Shown: positions 23,963-35,090 of the stretch, piece after piece
Layout: every line of letters begins with the position of its first letter
Position numbering within the stretch: position 1 is the first letter of the stretch
Source: Paguma larvata
Lineage: Eukaryota > Chordata > Mammalia > Carnivora > Viverridae
DNA length: 64,000 bases
Reading direction: 5' to 3'
Assembly: GCA_030068075.1 (NCBI GenBank)
Contig: CM057829.1
Location: 88,155,889-88,219,888 of the forward strand
Translations under genes and position numbers: made by a program
The notes under the pieces: generated by a model
The model's input: the letters and a program-made list of their open reading frames with translations, nothing else
What the model was told of the DNA's origin: nothing
Database searches by the model: none

Positions 23963-24182
23963 TTTTTTTTAAGTATTAAATTTTTTTAAATGTTTATTTT
24001 TAAGAGAGAAAGAGTGTAAGTGGGGGACGGTAGAGAGAGACAGGGAGGCATAGAATCTGAAGCACGCTCCAGGCTCTGAGCTGTCAGCACAGAGCCTGAC
24101 GTGGGGCTCGAATCCATGAACCATGGATCATGACCTGAGCCAAAGTTGGAAGCCTAACCAACTGAGCCACTCAGGCGCCCCT
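23963..24182 (-). mobile_element. CAN-SINE, antisense
   Basis: Full reverse copy, head GAGCCACTCAGGCGCCCC. Target duplication TGATGAGCAATTCT (23949-23962) and TGATGCACAATTCT (24183-24196), one mismatch. Confidence 0.96.
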
Positions 24183-24269
24183 TGATGCACAATTCTAATG
24201 CCATGCATTTTGTTTGTTTGTTTCTCTTCGTTTAGAGACCTTCTCATTAAGCCTTTGAGTTTTGTGTAT

Positions 24270-24441
24270 AAGAGGCTTTAGAACCAGACAACATAAATTT
24301 CATTCCCAGAGCCACTGCTTGCTAGCCATGGGAACTTGGGCAAGCCACTGAAGCTTCTCTGAGCCTCAGTTTCCTCATCTGTAGAACTGAGATAATAATA
24401 CTTTCCCTACTTATTTCACAGAATTGTTGTAAGGATCAGTG

Positions 24442-24442
<1 letters not shown>
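24270..24442 (+). repeat. MIR SINE, well preserved
   Basis: TTAGAACCAGACAACATAAATTTC, then CCATGGGAACTTGGGCAAGCCACTGAAGCTTCTCTGAGCCTCAGTTTCCTCATCTGTAGAACTGAG is the MIR core, followed by the GATAATAATA 3' part. One of the best-preserved ancient repeats in the window. It runs into the TA microsatellite. Confidence 0.92.
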
Positions 24443-24483
<41 letters not shown>

Positions 24484-24549
24484 CACACACATGTTTTATA
24501 TATATATATATATGTTTTATATATATGTTATATATATATATATATATAT
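24443..24549. repeat. (TA)n microsatellite with ACAC and TTTTATAT interruptions
   Basis: A 38-base TA run, a CACACACACA patch and further TA runs separated by GTTTTATA units. It lies at the 3' end of the MIR, a usual seeding site. Long TA runs are unstable and collapse easily in assemblies. Confidence 0.97.
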
Positions 24550-24624
24550 GAACATATTTGAAGCATTATTATCATTTTAGAACTGGAAAAATTATATAGA
24601 GTTTCTCTAACTTCTGTCCTAAAT

Positions 24625-25160
24625 ATCTCTTTTCTCTGTCCAGCCACTACTTTAGTCAAACCCTCATTTCTACCCCAGATTGACTATTAGACTAACCTCT
24701 CTGCTTATCTTGTTTTAAATCTGGTTTCATTCAAATCTATCCTTTAAGTTACCATCAGAATGATCTTTCTGAAATGCAAACCTCATCATCTATTGTAGTC
24801 CCTCAGAGACTCACCAGTCAATGCCTGAAGCATAAAGCTGAAATGTCTTAACCTTAACCTGGTAGTCCAAGGTCTTTGTGAATTTTTTTCCAATTTTATT
24901 TCTAGTCACTGCCCCTATGGCTCTCTGCTGCAGTCATACATAACTTCTTGTAGCTGTGAGTAATTACCCACCTCTCTGCCTTTGCACATGTTGTCCCTCT
25001 GACTGGATGTACTTCACACACCCGAGTCTGACTGTTGAGTTCTGACTCACCCTCCATGTCTCAGCTCAAGGTAAATCTTCTGGACAATCCCCTGTCCTCT
25101 CTGCCCTCCAGGAAGAGCTGGGTGATTCCACACTTTACCTGTCCCATCATGTAATAACAT
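24625..25160 (+). repeat. LINE L2 fossil, sense
   Basis: TCAGAATGATCTTTCTGAAATGCAAACC, TAGTCCCTCAGAGACTCACC, CCTTAACCTGGTAGTCCAAGG, CACCTCTCTGCCTTTGCACATG, and CATGTCTCAGCTCAAGGTAAATCTTC are in L2 ORF2-to-3' order over about 530 bp. Confidence 0.75.
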
Positions 25161-25164
25161 GGTA

Positions 25165-25258
25165 TGCATGGGAATAGTAATAGTATCTTCCTCATATGGT
25201 GATTATGCATTAATATTTATAAACCTGTCAGTAAATATTGGCCGTTATCATTAAGAAT
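25165..25258 (+). repeat. MIR 3' fragment
   Basis: GGGAATAGTAATAGTATCTTCCTCATATGGTGATTATGCATTAATATTTATAAACCTGTCAGTAAATATTGGCC matches the MIR 3' half without the core. Confidence 0.65.
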
Positions 25259-26739
25259 AAGAGCTATTATTCTGTGGGAGATGATATGGATGCACCAGAA
25301 TCCTGTCCAGAAAGCTCTTTCTTAGATTTGTCACAATTGGGGCAGCATTCTGGAATTTGGGTTTTATCAGATGTCCATGGTCAAGACAGTGAAGCACACA
25401 CAATATACCAAAGAAAACTAATGTTCATCTTAAATAATAACGTGTACTTATTTATATCTATTTTATATTTCCTATAACAATAATGGAAATACTTCCCCGT
25501 AGATTACTTTGTTTTTCTTTTCTTTTTCTTTTTTAAATGTCAGCATATAAGTCTGTTTCAATTATCCTCGGTCTCACTGAGGCTTATTTATTTCACCGTC
25601 CACACCACTTGGAATGTCAGGAGAGGAAGACAGAGAAAAGAGAGGGAAGCAGCAGGTTTTGTAGGTAATTACTACTTTTGTGATGCTGTGTGGCTAAGTG
25701 GTACATCTATTACTGTTTGCCCTAAACTCCTCCTGGATCCAAGGGGAGTTATTGTTGCAGGAGCTACTAGGCTGACCGCTTCTCAGTCCTTTCTTCTTTG
25801 CAAAATTTGAGAGGGCTGAGAATGATACTCAGGTGTAGATGTTTTCAGTATAATATGAATAAGGGACATCAGTTATAATGAAAACAGATGTGCATACTTT
25901 TCAGTTTTGCTTGATGAGAGAATATAGGTAATACATCAAGAAGTCCAATAGATTGTAGATTTTGAATTGTTATTAATAGATAAGAAATGTTATTCCTTAT
26001 TAAAATTTTGTGAACTCTTAGAATTTAAATATTAAGCATAGAACTCTGGCATATGAACTTTAAAATATTAAGTTTCATATTCACGAATGAGGAGCCTGTC
26101 AGGGAAACTACATTCCAGTTTCTACCAACTTTTTATTTTGAACGAAGAGGGCACCAGTGGTCAGTTTATAGATGTCTCATTGTCAAATGCATTTGCTTAG
26201 AGAACATGGCTTTTATCTCTGTGATTTCTGTCTACTGAGCACCTATCACTCTGTTGGACACAATGTGTTTATTGTGTTGATGATTGTAAATGTTTTTTTC
26301 TAATGTTTTTGATAAGATTTCAAATGGTAATTTTTATTTTTACCTCCTGTTCTTAACAGGGTAGGAACTGTCTCTCTTCGTTATGTTTTAAATTGATGTA
26401 TTAAAAATTGCCACAGGCTGTGCATGAAACGATTTTATTTATTCCATTGCTTTCAGTTACATAGGCAAAACCAATCCAGCAGTTTTTCTGAACTATGGTG
26501 TACTTCTCTCCAAATAGCACTTTTAGGCTTAACCAGAAATCTCATCTTATTGGTTTTATTTAAAGCAATGTTATTTTGGTTCTTGGCCCAAAGATGTACT
26601 CTATATTGGTAACATTAAGTTATAAGCATTTTCTTCAATCAAATAACATAAAGGGAACCTGCCTGAAAAAATATTCAAAGGCTTTACAATAAATCTTTTG
26701 TGCTTGAATATTTCTGCTGGGTAACCTTCAAAATTGCTT
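25259..26739. other. No gene or repeat recognised
   Basis: AT-rich. Open frames of about 60-80 codons (for example 25238-25477 and 26053-26238, plus) have no recognisable protein, splice context or repeat. Confidence 0.4.
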
Positions 26740-26873
26740 TTGATTGTGGTGATTATTTTAAAATGTACATATATACCAAAACATCAAGTTGTATTCCTTC
26801 AATTAAATACCTGCAATTTTTATTTGTCAATTATGCCTCAATAAGGATGGAAAAAAGTCTAATTAAAAAAAAA
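26740..26873 (+). repeat. Old L1 3' terminus, sense
   Basis: GTACATATATACCAAAACATCAAGTTG, AATTTTTATTTGTCAATTATGCCTCAATAAGGATGGAAAAAA is the 3' end of L1MB-L1MC age elements, ending in an A-rich tail near 26873. Confidence 0.75.
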
Positions 26874-27346
26874 AGAATCACATATGCCACACTCACAGTA
26901 TGTATATACACATAGAGGTAGGCTGTCAAAAAAGAAAAAGAGAAAACTTTGCTTTTTGAATTTAAACATATGCTAAGAACAGTCTGAAATTATGCTGAAA
27001 TGTGTTTGGTGTGTATCAGTCTATATTAGTGGACACAAGAGAGCAGGGTGACTTTCTCAGAGACATGTGATTTTGAGCAGGGCTTCTTAGTGGCTGAATA
27101 TGGTGATTTTTAATTTCTTTCCATATCACAAATTTTGACTCAAGATCATATTGCTTAAAAAAACTTAGAAAGTTTTTGGGAAAACGCCCCAAATCATTTT
27201 TAAACCCTTTAAAAGGATAATATAGTTCTATTATCCTTCTTAGGTATCTGCAGGCAACTTATTTTATGGAAATAATTGTATTTGGGAGCAGATTCTTGTT
27301 TTCATCAGGCTATTTTCTTCACTTCAGATTTTTAAAAAATCTTAAA

Positions 27347-27580
27347 TTTTTTTTAATGTTTATTCATTTTTGAGAGAGAGAGGGAGAGGGAGAGACAGAG
27401 AGAGAGAGAGACAGAGCATGAGTGGGGGAGGGGCAGAGAGAGAGGGAGACAGAATCTGAAGCAAGCTCAGTCTCTGAGCTGTCAACACAGAGCCCAATGC
27501 TGGGCTTGAAACCACAAACTGTGAGATCATGACCTGAGCTGAAGTTGGACGCTCGACCAACTAAGCCACCCAGACACCCC
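27347..27580 (-). mobile_element. CAN-SINE, antisense
   Basis: Full reverse copy with an expanded GA tract (27373-27415) and head GAGCTGAAGTTGGACGCTCGACCAACTAAGCCACCC. Flanks AGATTTTTAAAAAATCTTAAA (27326-27346) and AGATTTAAAAAATCTTTAAA (27581-27600) are an imperfect target duplication. Confidence 0.94.
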
Positions 27581-27619
27581 AGATTTAAAAAATCTTTAAA
27601 ATGAGCATCGCACTATAGC

Positions 27620-27800
27620 AATGCTATATTTTGTTTGAAAAACTGAAAAATTACACAAATATAATTAAAAACTCTTTATCATAGAAAATCTCAAACATAT
27701 ACCAAAAATAGACAGACTTGTGTAATGGAGCCCCACGTATCCATCTCTTAGCTTCAACAATGATAAATTCATGGACAATCTTACTCCAATCTGTCTAAGT
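27620..27800. repeat. Old L1M-type 3'UTR fragment
   Basis: CATAGAAAATCTCAAACATATACC, AATGGAGCCCCACGTATCC and CTTAGCTTCAACAATGATAAATTCATGG match the same old repeat seen at 44335-46080. Its orientation in L1 terms is probably antisense. Confidence 0.5.
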
Positions 27801-30764
27801 CATTTGGAGAAAAGTGTCTCTTTTCTGCTATCCTTTTTCTTCAGTTGTTCAACAGTCACGATTTAACTGATTAAAAAAAGCCATTGGTGAGACAATGTTA
27901 GAAAATATTTAGGGATTTTTCTGCCCTTCTTGTTCCCATTTATTTCGAGTGACAGTTCAATTTAATGGCTTGTAAAAGTAGGGTTCAGCTGGACGCGTGT
28001 GGCCGAATCCATTTCGGAGGCTCTTCTGGTTGTCCTTTGCTTTGGTGATATCCAGTGGCTGGCATCCAGCTGGTTTTCCAAGGGGCAGATTTAGGTCTTA
28101 AGGTGGTGCTGAGCTAAGACGCAGCCTTCTGAAAATCTTGGCTGTCTTTTCCCCAGCTGCCTGATGCACAGAGTGAAGACTGGTACCCATGTGGCACGTT
28201 TGACCCTCAGAAACAAATCTCCTGACCTTCGAGGAGAAAGCATCAGAGCATTTAGCATCAAACCTCTTTTCAGACTTTTTGATGAAAATAATGAACAATA
28301 GAGGGCCTTGCTCTGAAGGAGACACTTCCTTCCTAGGTACAGTCCCTTTGTGTTTTTACTGTCTCCGTTGTGTGTGTACAGTCGAAAGAATAGCTCAGGA
28401 GACCCTTTGCCCAAGTCTATTATGCTGTTATTCCATCTGTCTGTGGCAAACCAGAAAAAAACCGTGTTAGGTCTTGCCTTATGGCAAATTCTGATCCACA
28501 GTTGCTGTTTTCCCACGCTTACTTAAGCTTCTTTGCACATCTACTGGCACAAAGGCCTGAGGGCTTCCTTCTGAATGGGAGATACTTTTGTAAGTCCTGG
28601 CCCTCTGGCCTTGCCTCTGGCAGATACAAACAAACAAACAAAAGGCTGTTTGGAGCGGACTTCCAACAGTAGGAACTGGTTCATGGCCAGAAGAGGAGAA
28701 GGCATATTATAACTGCAAATGTGTGCCTTTACTAGGCTGAAGATTGGCAATATTTTGTGATTTTTTTGAGTCATATAGGTATTTTTATGTAATCTTTTGA
28801 AATGAACCCACATTAAAGAAAGAACCTCATTGGAGAAAGTGACCGAATTTTTCATGCAGGCCTGTATAACACGGTAATGTGACTTGAAAATTGAGGAATG
28901 GTTCCAATAAATTTGGAGGAAGTATTTAAAAGGTGAATATTAGGCAGCATACTATCATGGTTCTTATAGATGTGAAAAAATATAGGTTGTCTTACAGACA
29001 TTTTATTTTGAGGTACACTGAATCGGGTTTTGGCTTCCACTGATGTGTTGTTGTAACCATCTCACCTGGTGTGTCAATGACCAGATTGGGCCTGGAGAAT
29101 AACTTCGTGGGCAATTGAAGTTTTGGGAAAAAATGGAACACACATATGGCTTTGGGTTATCTATGACTTCTATTTCTTTGGGCTATCCATCTTCCACCTG
29201 AACACAGATGGGCAGAACAACTTTCTGTTTTCAAGCTCGATAAAGAATAGAAGATTGGAATCAATGGTTGAATCTGAAACTTTTGGGAAATTGAGTTAAA
29301 AAATTTTATCTGGTCGTAGAATAAATAGGAAACCACATGATGGAAGAATGTCCCCTACCCCAATGGATAATAGTTTTAAAGGTACTAACCCTGTATTAGG
29401 GAAAATGAGAAAACTGGGAATCTAGTTATGAAAACATCATTAACTGAATTTTACCAGTATTTTGAATGGAGGAGATAAATAAATGTGATTGAGAATTTCC
29501 AGACTTTGAAGAGAAATAGAATGGAATAGAATAGAACAGAACAATTAGGTAAGTCCCTGCATTCACACCTATATCCTTTCAGCTCCTGTAGCTTCTCTCA
29601 AAGTCAAAGGCATTTTTGTAAGTAGGTGGGATCTCCCATCCCAAAGATTCTGAAAGCAAAGGAGAGGAGGCTTTCCCCTAGCCTCCCTTCACTGTGTTTG
29701 ACCTACAGATGACCAGTTTTGGGTTTAACTCTATCCCAGCCCAATAACTGTCACCTGTGTGTAGGGTCTCTTGCCCTACAGTGTGGGGCAATTTATGTGC
29801 AGTTACCAGTGGCTGCTTTTCTTACAAGGGGTCGCTTTGTGAGGCAGGACGTGGAAAATCGCACAGTCCACTGCAATTCGTCTCTCCCAGTTTTATCTCC
29901 AGGTCCTGGTGGCCAGCTTTCTGAGCTTTTGCTGCCATTTGGCTGTGCTTTTTCTGGCGCTGCTGCTTTTCCTTCTTCTTTTCTTCCAAATAGATTTATA
30001 TGCCCATAATTTTCAATTTTCCATAGTGTACTTTTGACCTATAATTTCTATTTAATTCCATTTGGAATAATCCTGGATGCTCTACTTAAAATTCCGGTAC
30101 AGTCTTGCTTTCCTTTGATATTTAATTCTGGTCAAAAGATGGGTGATGAGATAATAGATATTTGTTAAGATTTTCTTGACGTTTTTTGACACGTTAGTGT
30201 GTTCAACTTGCATTACTTAATTTCCCATTCCTCCTGCCTGAGGATGCAGGTCGCTCGGCTACAGCTGATTCATCCTGGCATCTGACACTTCTTTGCGGGG
30301 TTTCTGGGAAGCTGGGAGCAGACCTTGCCCAGGGTCATCATGCACTGTACGGGGACAGAGAGCTGTGAAGCTAGCTTATAGGTTTAGGAACTAGTATCTA
30401 CTTCTTCTATCATGGGCCAGTGGCTACTGACCAACTGGTTCAGGAGTATCCAGTCAGCATTCAAGAGATTTATCATAGGCATCCCAAAGTATGTGGCATG
30501 AAAAAGGATTTTCAATTATGCTGGCAAAATGCTGCATAAAGCATTATGGTTTTAGAGACTTATAATGCATATTAACTTAAGACTCCAAGAAATCCTGCAG
30601 TAAAGAAGGCTGTTTGTCTATATTTAATTCAGTGTTTCTGAAATTTATATACAAGTTACCTTATTTATTAACATCTTCTGGAATTTCTAATTAAAGGAAT
30701 ACTTTTTGGGAATTCTGGGTTAGGCTATTTCTTTTCAGTACATTAATTTATTTTTATAAATTAA
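27801..30764. other. Longest repeat-poor tract in the window (about 3 kb)
   Basis: No SINE, LINE, LTR or DNA transposon that I can recognise. The longest minus-strand frame, 28091-28516 (141 codons, Met start), and a plus-strand frame at 29719-30009 (96 codons) lack known domains, signal or splice support, and their composition looks random. A small GAATA-like repeat lies at 29517-29540. Higher GC and several CpGs around 28000-28260 and 29800-29960. It could hold unrecognised exons or conserved non-coding elements; the sequence alone does not show which. Confidence 0.4.
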
Positions 30765-30787
30765 AATTTTAAAAATATTTATTTATT

Positions 30788-30821
<34 letters not shown>

Positions 30822-30986
30822 TGAATGGGGGAGGGGCAGAGAAAGGGGGAAACACAGAATCTGAAGCAGGCTCCAGGCTCTGAGCTGTTAGTACAGAGCC
30901 CAACGCAGGGTCAGAACCCACGAACTGTGAGATTATGACCTGAACCAAAGTCAGATGCTCAACCGACAGAGCCACCCAGGTGTCCC
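30765..30986 (-). mobile_element. CAN-SINE, antisense, first of a pair
   Basis: GA tract of about 28 bases at 30792-30819 and head ending GAGCCACCCAGGTGTCCC. Followed about 20 bp later by a second SINE in the same orientation. Confidence 0.95.
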
Positions 30987-31009
30987 TATTTTTTAAATTT
31001 AAAATTTCT

Positions 31010-31173
31010 TTGTTTTTTTTAGAGAGCGAGCAGTGGAGAGACAATGGGGGAGAGAAACAGAATCTCAAGCAGGCTCCATGCTCAGCACAGAGCCCCATGT
31101 GGGGCTCAATCCCGCGACCCTGAGCCAAAATCAAGAGTTGAATGCACAACCGACTGAGCCACCCAGGTACCCC
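31010..31173 (-). mobile_element. CAN-SINE, antisense, internally shortened
   Basis: T-rich tail, a short GA tract and head ending GAGCCACCCAGGTACCCC. The region between tract and head is shortened (CAGGCTCCATGCTCAGCACAG), giving only about 165 bp. Confidence 0.92.
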
Positions 31174-31337
31174 ACATGACATTAAAATTGACTTTATTTA
31201 ATATACATCTTGCAAATCATAGTTTCTGTTTTATGAGGAACTTCATGTACTGAGTACTAATTAGTCAGTAAAAGGAGTTTATGATCATGGAGGTTTAGGG
31301 AAATGTAGATTATGTTATTTCTGATTTAGGTTGTCTT

Positions 31338-31465
31338 TTTTTATGTTTATTTATTTTGAGAGAGAGGAGGAGGAGCCAGGGGAGGAGCAGAGAGACAGAG
31401 AGAGGGGAGAGAGAATCCATAAACCATGAGACCATGACCTGAGCTGAAATCAATAATCGGATGTT
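31338..31465 (-). mobile_element. 5'-truncated CAN-SINE with its own target duplication
   Basis: Starts with a normal T-rich tail and GA tract, but stops inside the head (GAAATCAATAATCGGATGTT): the terminal A-box half of the tRNA-like region is absent. GGTTGTCTT flanks it at 31329-31337 and 31466-31474, so truncation happened at insertion, not by later deletion. Confidence 0.88.
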
Positions 31466-31519
31466 GGTTGTCTTAATGTCAGTGCATTAAGCCCTTTTGA
31501 AATTTTATTGTGTCTCCCC

Positions 31520-31736
31520 TTTTTTTCCAGTTTATTTATTTATTTTGAGAAAGAGACTGAGAGAGTGTGCAAGCAGGGGCAGAGGCAGGCAGGGGGAGGG
31601 GCAGAGAGAGAATCCCAAGCAGGGGATCTGACAGCACAGAGCCTGCCATGGGGCTCGAACTCACAAACCGTAAGATCATGACCTGAGCCGAAATGGAGAG
31701 TTGGAGGCTCAACTGACTGAACCACCTACACACCCC
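31520..31736 (-). mobile_element. CAN-SINE, antisense
   Basis: Complete reverse copy. Head end is degraded (GAACCACCTACACACCCC). Fourth same-strand SINE within 1 kb. Flanks share only ATTGTG. Confidence 0.93.
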
Positions 31737-32142
31737 TATTGTGCCCTGTTCACGCACAAGCAAGAATGTGACTATGGCAGTGAGTAAACGTAGAGGTGGA
31801 CAAATGAGATACTGTTTCACCTGATACTCAGGTGAAAATGAGACACTGTTTACCTCTTCCGATAGACCAGACCTTTCAAATGGAAAGTAACAAAAAGTGC
31901 TAAAACCAGGAAAACGTGCCTCAAGATTCAGATCTCACAGGATTTTATTGTGGTCCATCCAGCCCAGGGTAAGAACATGTGTTCTTTTTGACAAGTTAGG
32001 TATGTAATCTGAGTGACCATTTTTTCCCATACTAACCTCTTCTTATTTATGAATTTTTCTGAATTGCTTATATTTCTGTCTGTTTAATTTCTTAATGTGC
32101 TGGACTGAACTCGTATCTTCACTGGATGAAAAGATCAAGGCT
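31737..32142. other. No gene or repeat recognised
   Basis: Single-copy-looking DNA between SINEs. Confidence 0.45.
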
Positions 32143-32266
32143 AGCATGCTTGGCTGGCTCAGTCGGTGGAGCGTGCAACTCTTGATCTCAGGATTATGAG
32201 TTCAAATCCCATGTTGGGTGTGGAGCTTACTTAGAAGTAATTAATTAATTGATTGATTAAAAAAAG
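32143..32266 (+). mobile_element. Short CAN-SINE of the older type, sense
   Basis: GGCTGGCTCAGTCGGTGGAGCGTGCAACTCTTGATCTCAGG, GTTCAAATCCCATGTTGGG, GAGCTTACTTAGAAGTAATTAATTAATTGATTGATTAAAAAAA. Like the copy at 21279, it lacks the CT linker and ends in a TTAA/ATTG-modified A tail. Confidence 0.88.
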
Positions 32267-32482
32267 AGTCAGGGCCATTGTTATCTGTCCCTCTTCCTTG
32301 TTCCCTTCAGAATCTCGCTGCCCATATGGGGCCTTCAGAACCTCTTTGGCCTTACCCTGATGTACTACAACTTCACTGTGTCTCCTGACCGGCTGCTTAT
32401 CCAGGGGAGTGCGTTGTGCGTGGATGTGCCCCTGCCTTACGATCCTTGCCTTTCCTAAGCAGGGCTATTCGTCTGATTGGTT

Positions 32483-32870
32483 TATCACACATTTATCAAG
32501 TGCTTACCCTTTGGCCAGCATGGCGTTAGGAACTGAGGAAATCAGAAGAATAAGACATTGTGTCCCTGCACTTTCAGAGTTAATAATCTAGGAGACTACA
32601 GGCAAATAAATGGATCATTTCAGTGAAACATGTGGTGATAAAGGTAGCATAGTGTTCTATGAGAAGAATAAGGAGGGTTGCCATGTCCACCATACGGTAG
32701 TCAGGGAAGGCTTCCTGGAGGAAGTGACTTGTGACTTGAAGGATAGAGTAAAGTATTGAATTGGGGCATGGTATTAAGGACAGGTTTCCCAGGCGGAGGA
32801 AAGATTATGGATGAAGACATGGTGGTATGAACTACAAGTACTTTGTATTGCTGAATGTGAACTTCGAGGC
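32483..32870 (-). repeat. LINE L2 fossil, antisense
   Basis: TTATCAAGTGCTTACCCTTTGGCCAGCA, GTTAGGAACTGAGG, GGTAGTCAGGGAAGGCTTCCTGGAGGAAGTGAC and TTGAAGGATAGAG occur in the reverse L2 3'-end order. GTTTCCCAGGCGGAGGAA continues it. Confidence 0.75.
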
Positions 32871-33090
32871 CAACGAGGTCAGAGATGCATCTATATTCTG
32901 TTCACACATAGACTCAACTCAGCCTGGATAACTTCCTAAAGGATGGCAAGAACAACTTATCTTTGCTAAGACCCAAAGGCAGCGAGGAGGAAAACAGTCC
33001 TGTCATTTAAAAAGATCACAATCCAGAAGGCTGAGGTGGCATGGGTGAGATTCTTTATTTCCTTGGGGTTTTCCTGGTTTTATCCGCATT

Positions 33091-33114
33091 CTCTCTCTCT
33101 CTCTCTCTCTCTCT
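33091..33114. repeat. (CT)n microsatellite
   Basis: Twelve uninterrupted CT units followed by a TATATATATA patch at 33124-33133. Not part of a SINE. Confidence 0.95.
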
Positions 33115-33289
33115 TTCCATCTATATATATATAATCTCTATTTGAAGAAGGTATAGTTTTTGGTGATGATTTGTCTTACTAGATACTAAGCTAAGAAACA
33201 CTGGAAGCCATTGCCTATATCCAAATGCTGGACACAGATGTCCTGATAATAAGTAATGAGGACTGAGGTTAATACACACTTACACAGTT

Positions 33290-33465
33290 TAACTATTTAT
33301 TCAACAAATATCCTTTTTCATGGGCAGGCATTGTCTCAGGGGGTGGGCACGTATTGAATAAAACAAGAGGTGGTTCTTGCCCCCTTCCACAGAGCTTCTT
33401 ATCCAGTTGGGAAGAACAGAAATTGAAAAAGTGATGATGATTGTGTTATACATCGATGGGGTTTT
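33290..33465 (-). repeat. L2 3'-end fragment, antisense
   Basis: ACTATTTATTCAACAAATATCC, GGGCAGGCATTGTCTCAGGGGG, GAATAAAACAAGAG and CACAGAGCTTCTTATCCAGTTGGG follow the reverse L2 3' end. Confidence 0.65.
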
Positions 33466-35090
33466 CTAACTAGTATATGAGTAAGAGTACGCTTAGCGAT
33501 CTTATTTCCGATGGAAGCGGTGTTCTGAGCACTCATACATGCAGGAGAAGGTGTCTGCAAGGAGTGTTATCCTTACCACCAGAGTAAAGCTAGTAACTCT
33601 GTAGTCACACTCATTAGTTTGGGGATTTCCTAGTAAAATTTGGCATATAAAAGACTATTGCTGAGTAAAATCCATCTTAAAAATGATCACATTATGGGTT
33701 AAAGCAAATTGCTAATGTGAAAACCAAGCATAACTCTTTTTACCAAAAGCCCAGGAATATTTTAACCAAGGGCTCCATCTGTCAGTAGGGAAACTATGGA
33801 GTCGCATGTAGGTGGTTAGGTAATGTCGCCAGAAGCTCACTGACGGTAGGTTGTGACAAATGACTGACCCCTAGGGCCACCAACCCTGGCTGCCTGGTGC
33901 TCTGCTTGGCCCCTGCCGAGTGGCTCCTATTCTCTCGCTTCTGACCAGACCACTCCTCTAGCCCGAGGCGGGTATTTTCATTATGATCCATAATAACATC
34001 GGATGGACTTTGTAATTGAATGAGCATCATACACTGGAGACTTTTGATGGGCTCAGCTCATCAGGATTTGAAGAGGGCTGTGTTGAGGGACAGTGGGTGG
34101 TGGGGGGCTGGGTCTGGAATGGCAGCCAAGGGACACTTGCTGGCTTGCGCGCTCTGTTTCTGCAGCCATTTGCTAAAGCAAACCAGAAACAAAGGGTCTT
34201 ACTGGTTTACTGTGGCATGAATTACAAACAAGAATTTGTGTTTGTCGTAACAATGATGAATGAAAACAGGAAAAAAAAATCCTAATTGGAAAGGTCAGCT
34301 TTCTGTGTACACTATTTATAAAAGTAACCTGTCTTTGGACCTCAGGATTCTTCCTCATGATATGTCATGGACACCAAGATTTAACAGGAATGAAAGTCAG
34401 TCTCTGCCTGGACAGGGGATACATAGTGTGAACACGAAAGGGTGAAACTGCACGTCCTTGCCCTCTTCCCCTAAGTTAATTTTTGCTTACATTTTCTGCT
34501 GATCGAATACTTACCCTAGTCACCAATGGCTGATGAGACCGTTTCTAGTGAGGCGGTTATGGGCAACATTGTGAACAATGAATATGGTTTGATGAATTGC
34601 ATAGCTGAGGGGGAGAGGAGAGAGAGAGGGTGGTTGAGTGTATGTGTACATATTGGATGGGTTGAAAGAATTAGTCATTGTTTGGATAAATGTAGTTATG
34701 TTCTCTAATGGACAGAGGACTGTGGCATGAATCATCCCAAATGCAGGAAGAAACTTTATTAAAAATTTTTTTTTGTAGTTTCGTCAATATGTAATACCAG
34801 GACAAACAGCCTTATATTCAATATAGTAGGACACTGTATATTTGACAAGATAACACATATATCAGTGATATAAGTATCTAAGTCATTAAAAAAATACAAG
34901 GTAAGTGTTTAGTGTTACCTGTTCAAGAAGAGGAGGAAGAAACTTTAAAAATTATATCTGATCTACGATGTGGGTTGTAACGTGCATTTCAAATGTGCAT
35001 ATCTGCATCACCAGGAATTAACAACAACATTGTACTTGATTCATTCAGTGCCCCCCATACACGTTTGTTAAATTACTTGAGTGCCAGCAG
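33466..35090. other. Repeat-poor tract, candidate conserved non-coding DNA
   Basis: No transposon recognised in 1.6 kb. 34000-34340 has balanced GC and motifs such as ACAATGATGAATG and TCCTAATTGG that resemble SOX and homeodomain sites, which is weak evidence only. 34740-34930 is AT-rich and begins with an AAACTTTATTAAAAATTTT stretch that could be an antisense transcript tail, but I cannot match it to a gene. Confidence 0.35.

Noticed and set aside
28091..28516. 141-codon open frame on the minus strand
   Set aside because: No recognisable domain, no conserved motif, no splice or promoter support, and an out-of-frame sub-frame of similar quality. Long frames of this size are expected by chance in 64 kb.
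34740..34930. Possible antisense poly-A tail of another processed pseudogene (AAACTTTATTAAAAATTTT)
   Set aside because: No coding sequence next to it could be matched to a gene, and no target duplication was found.
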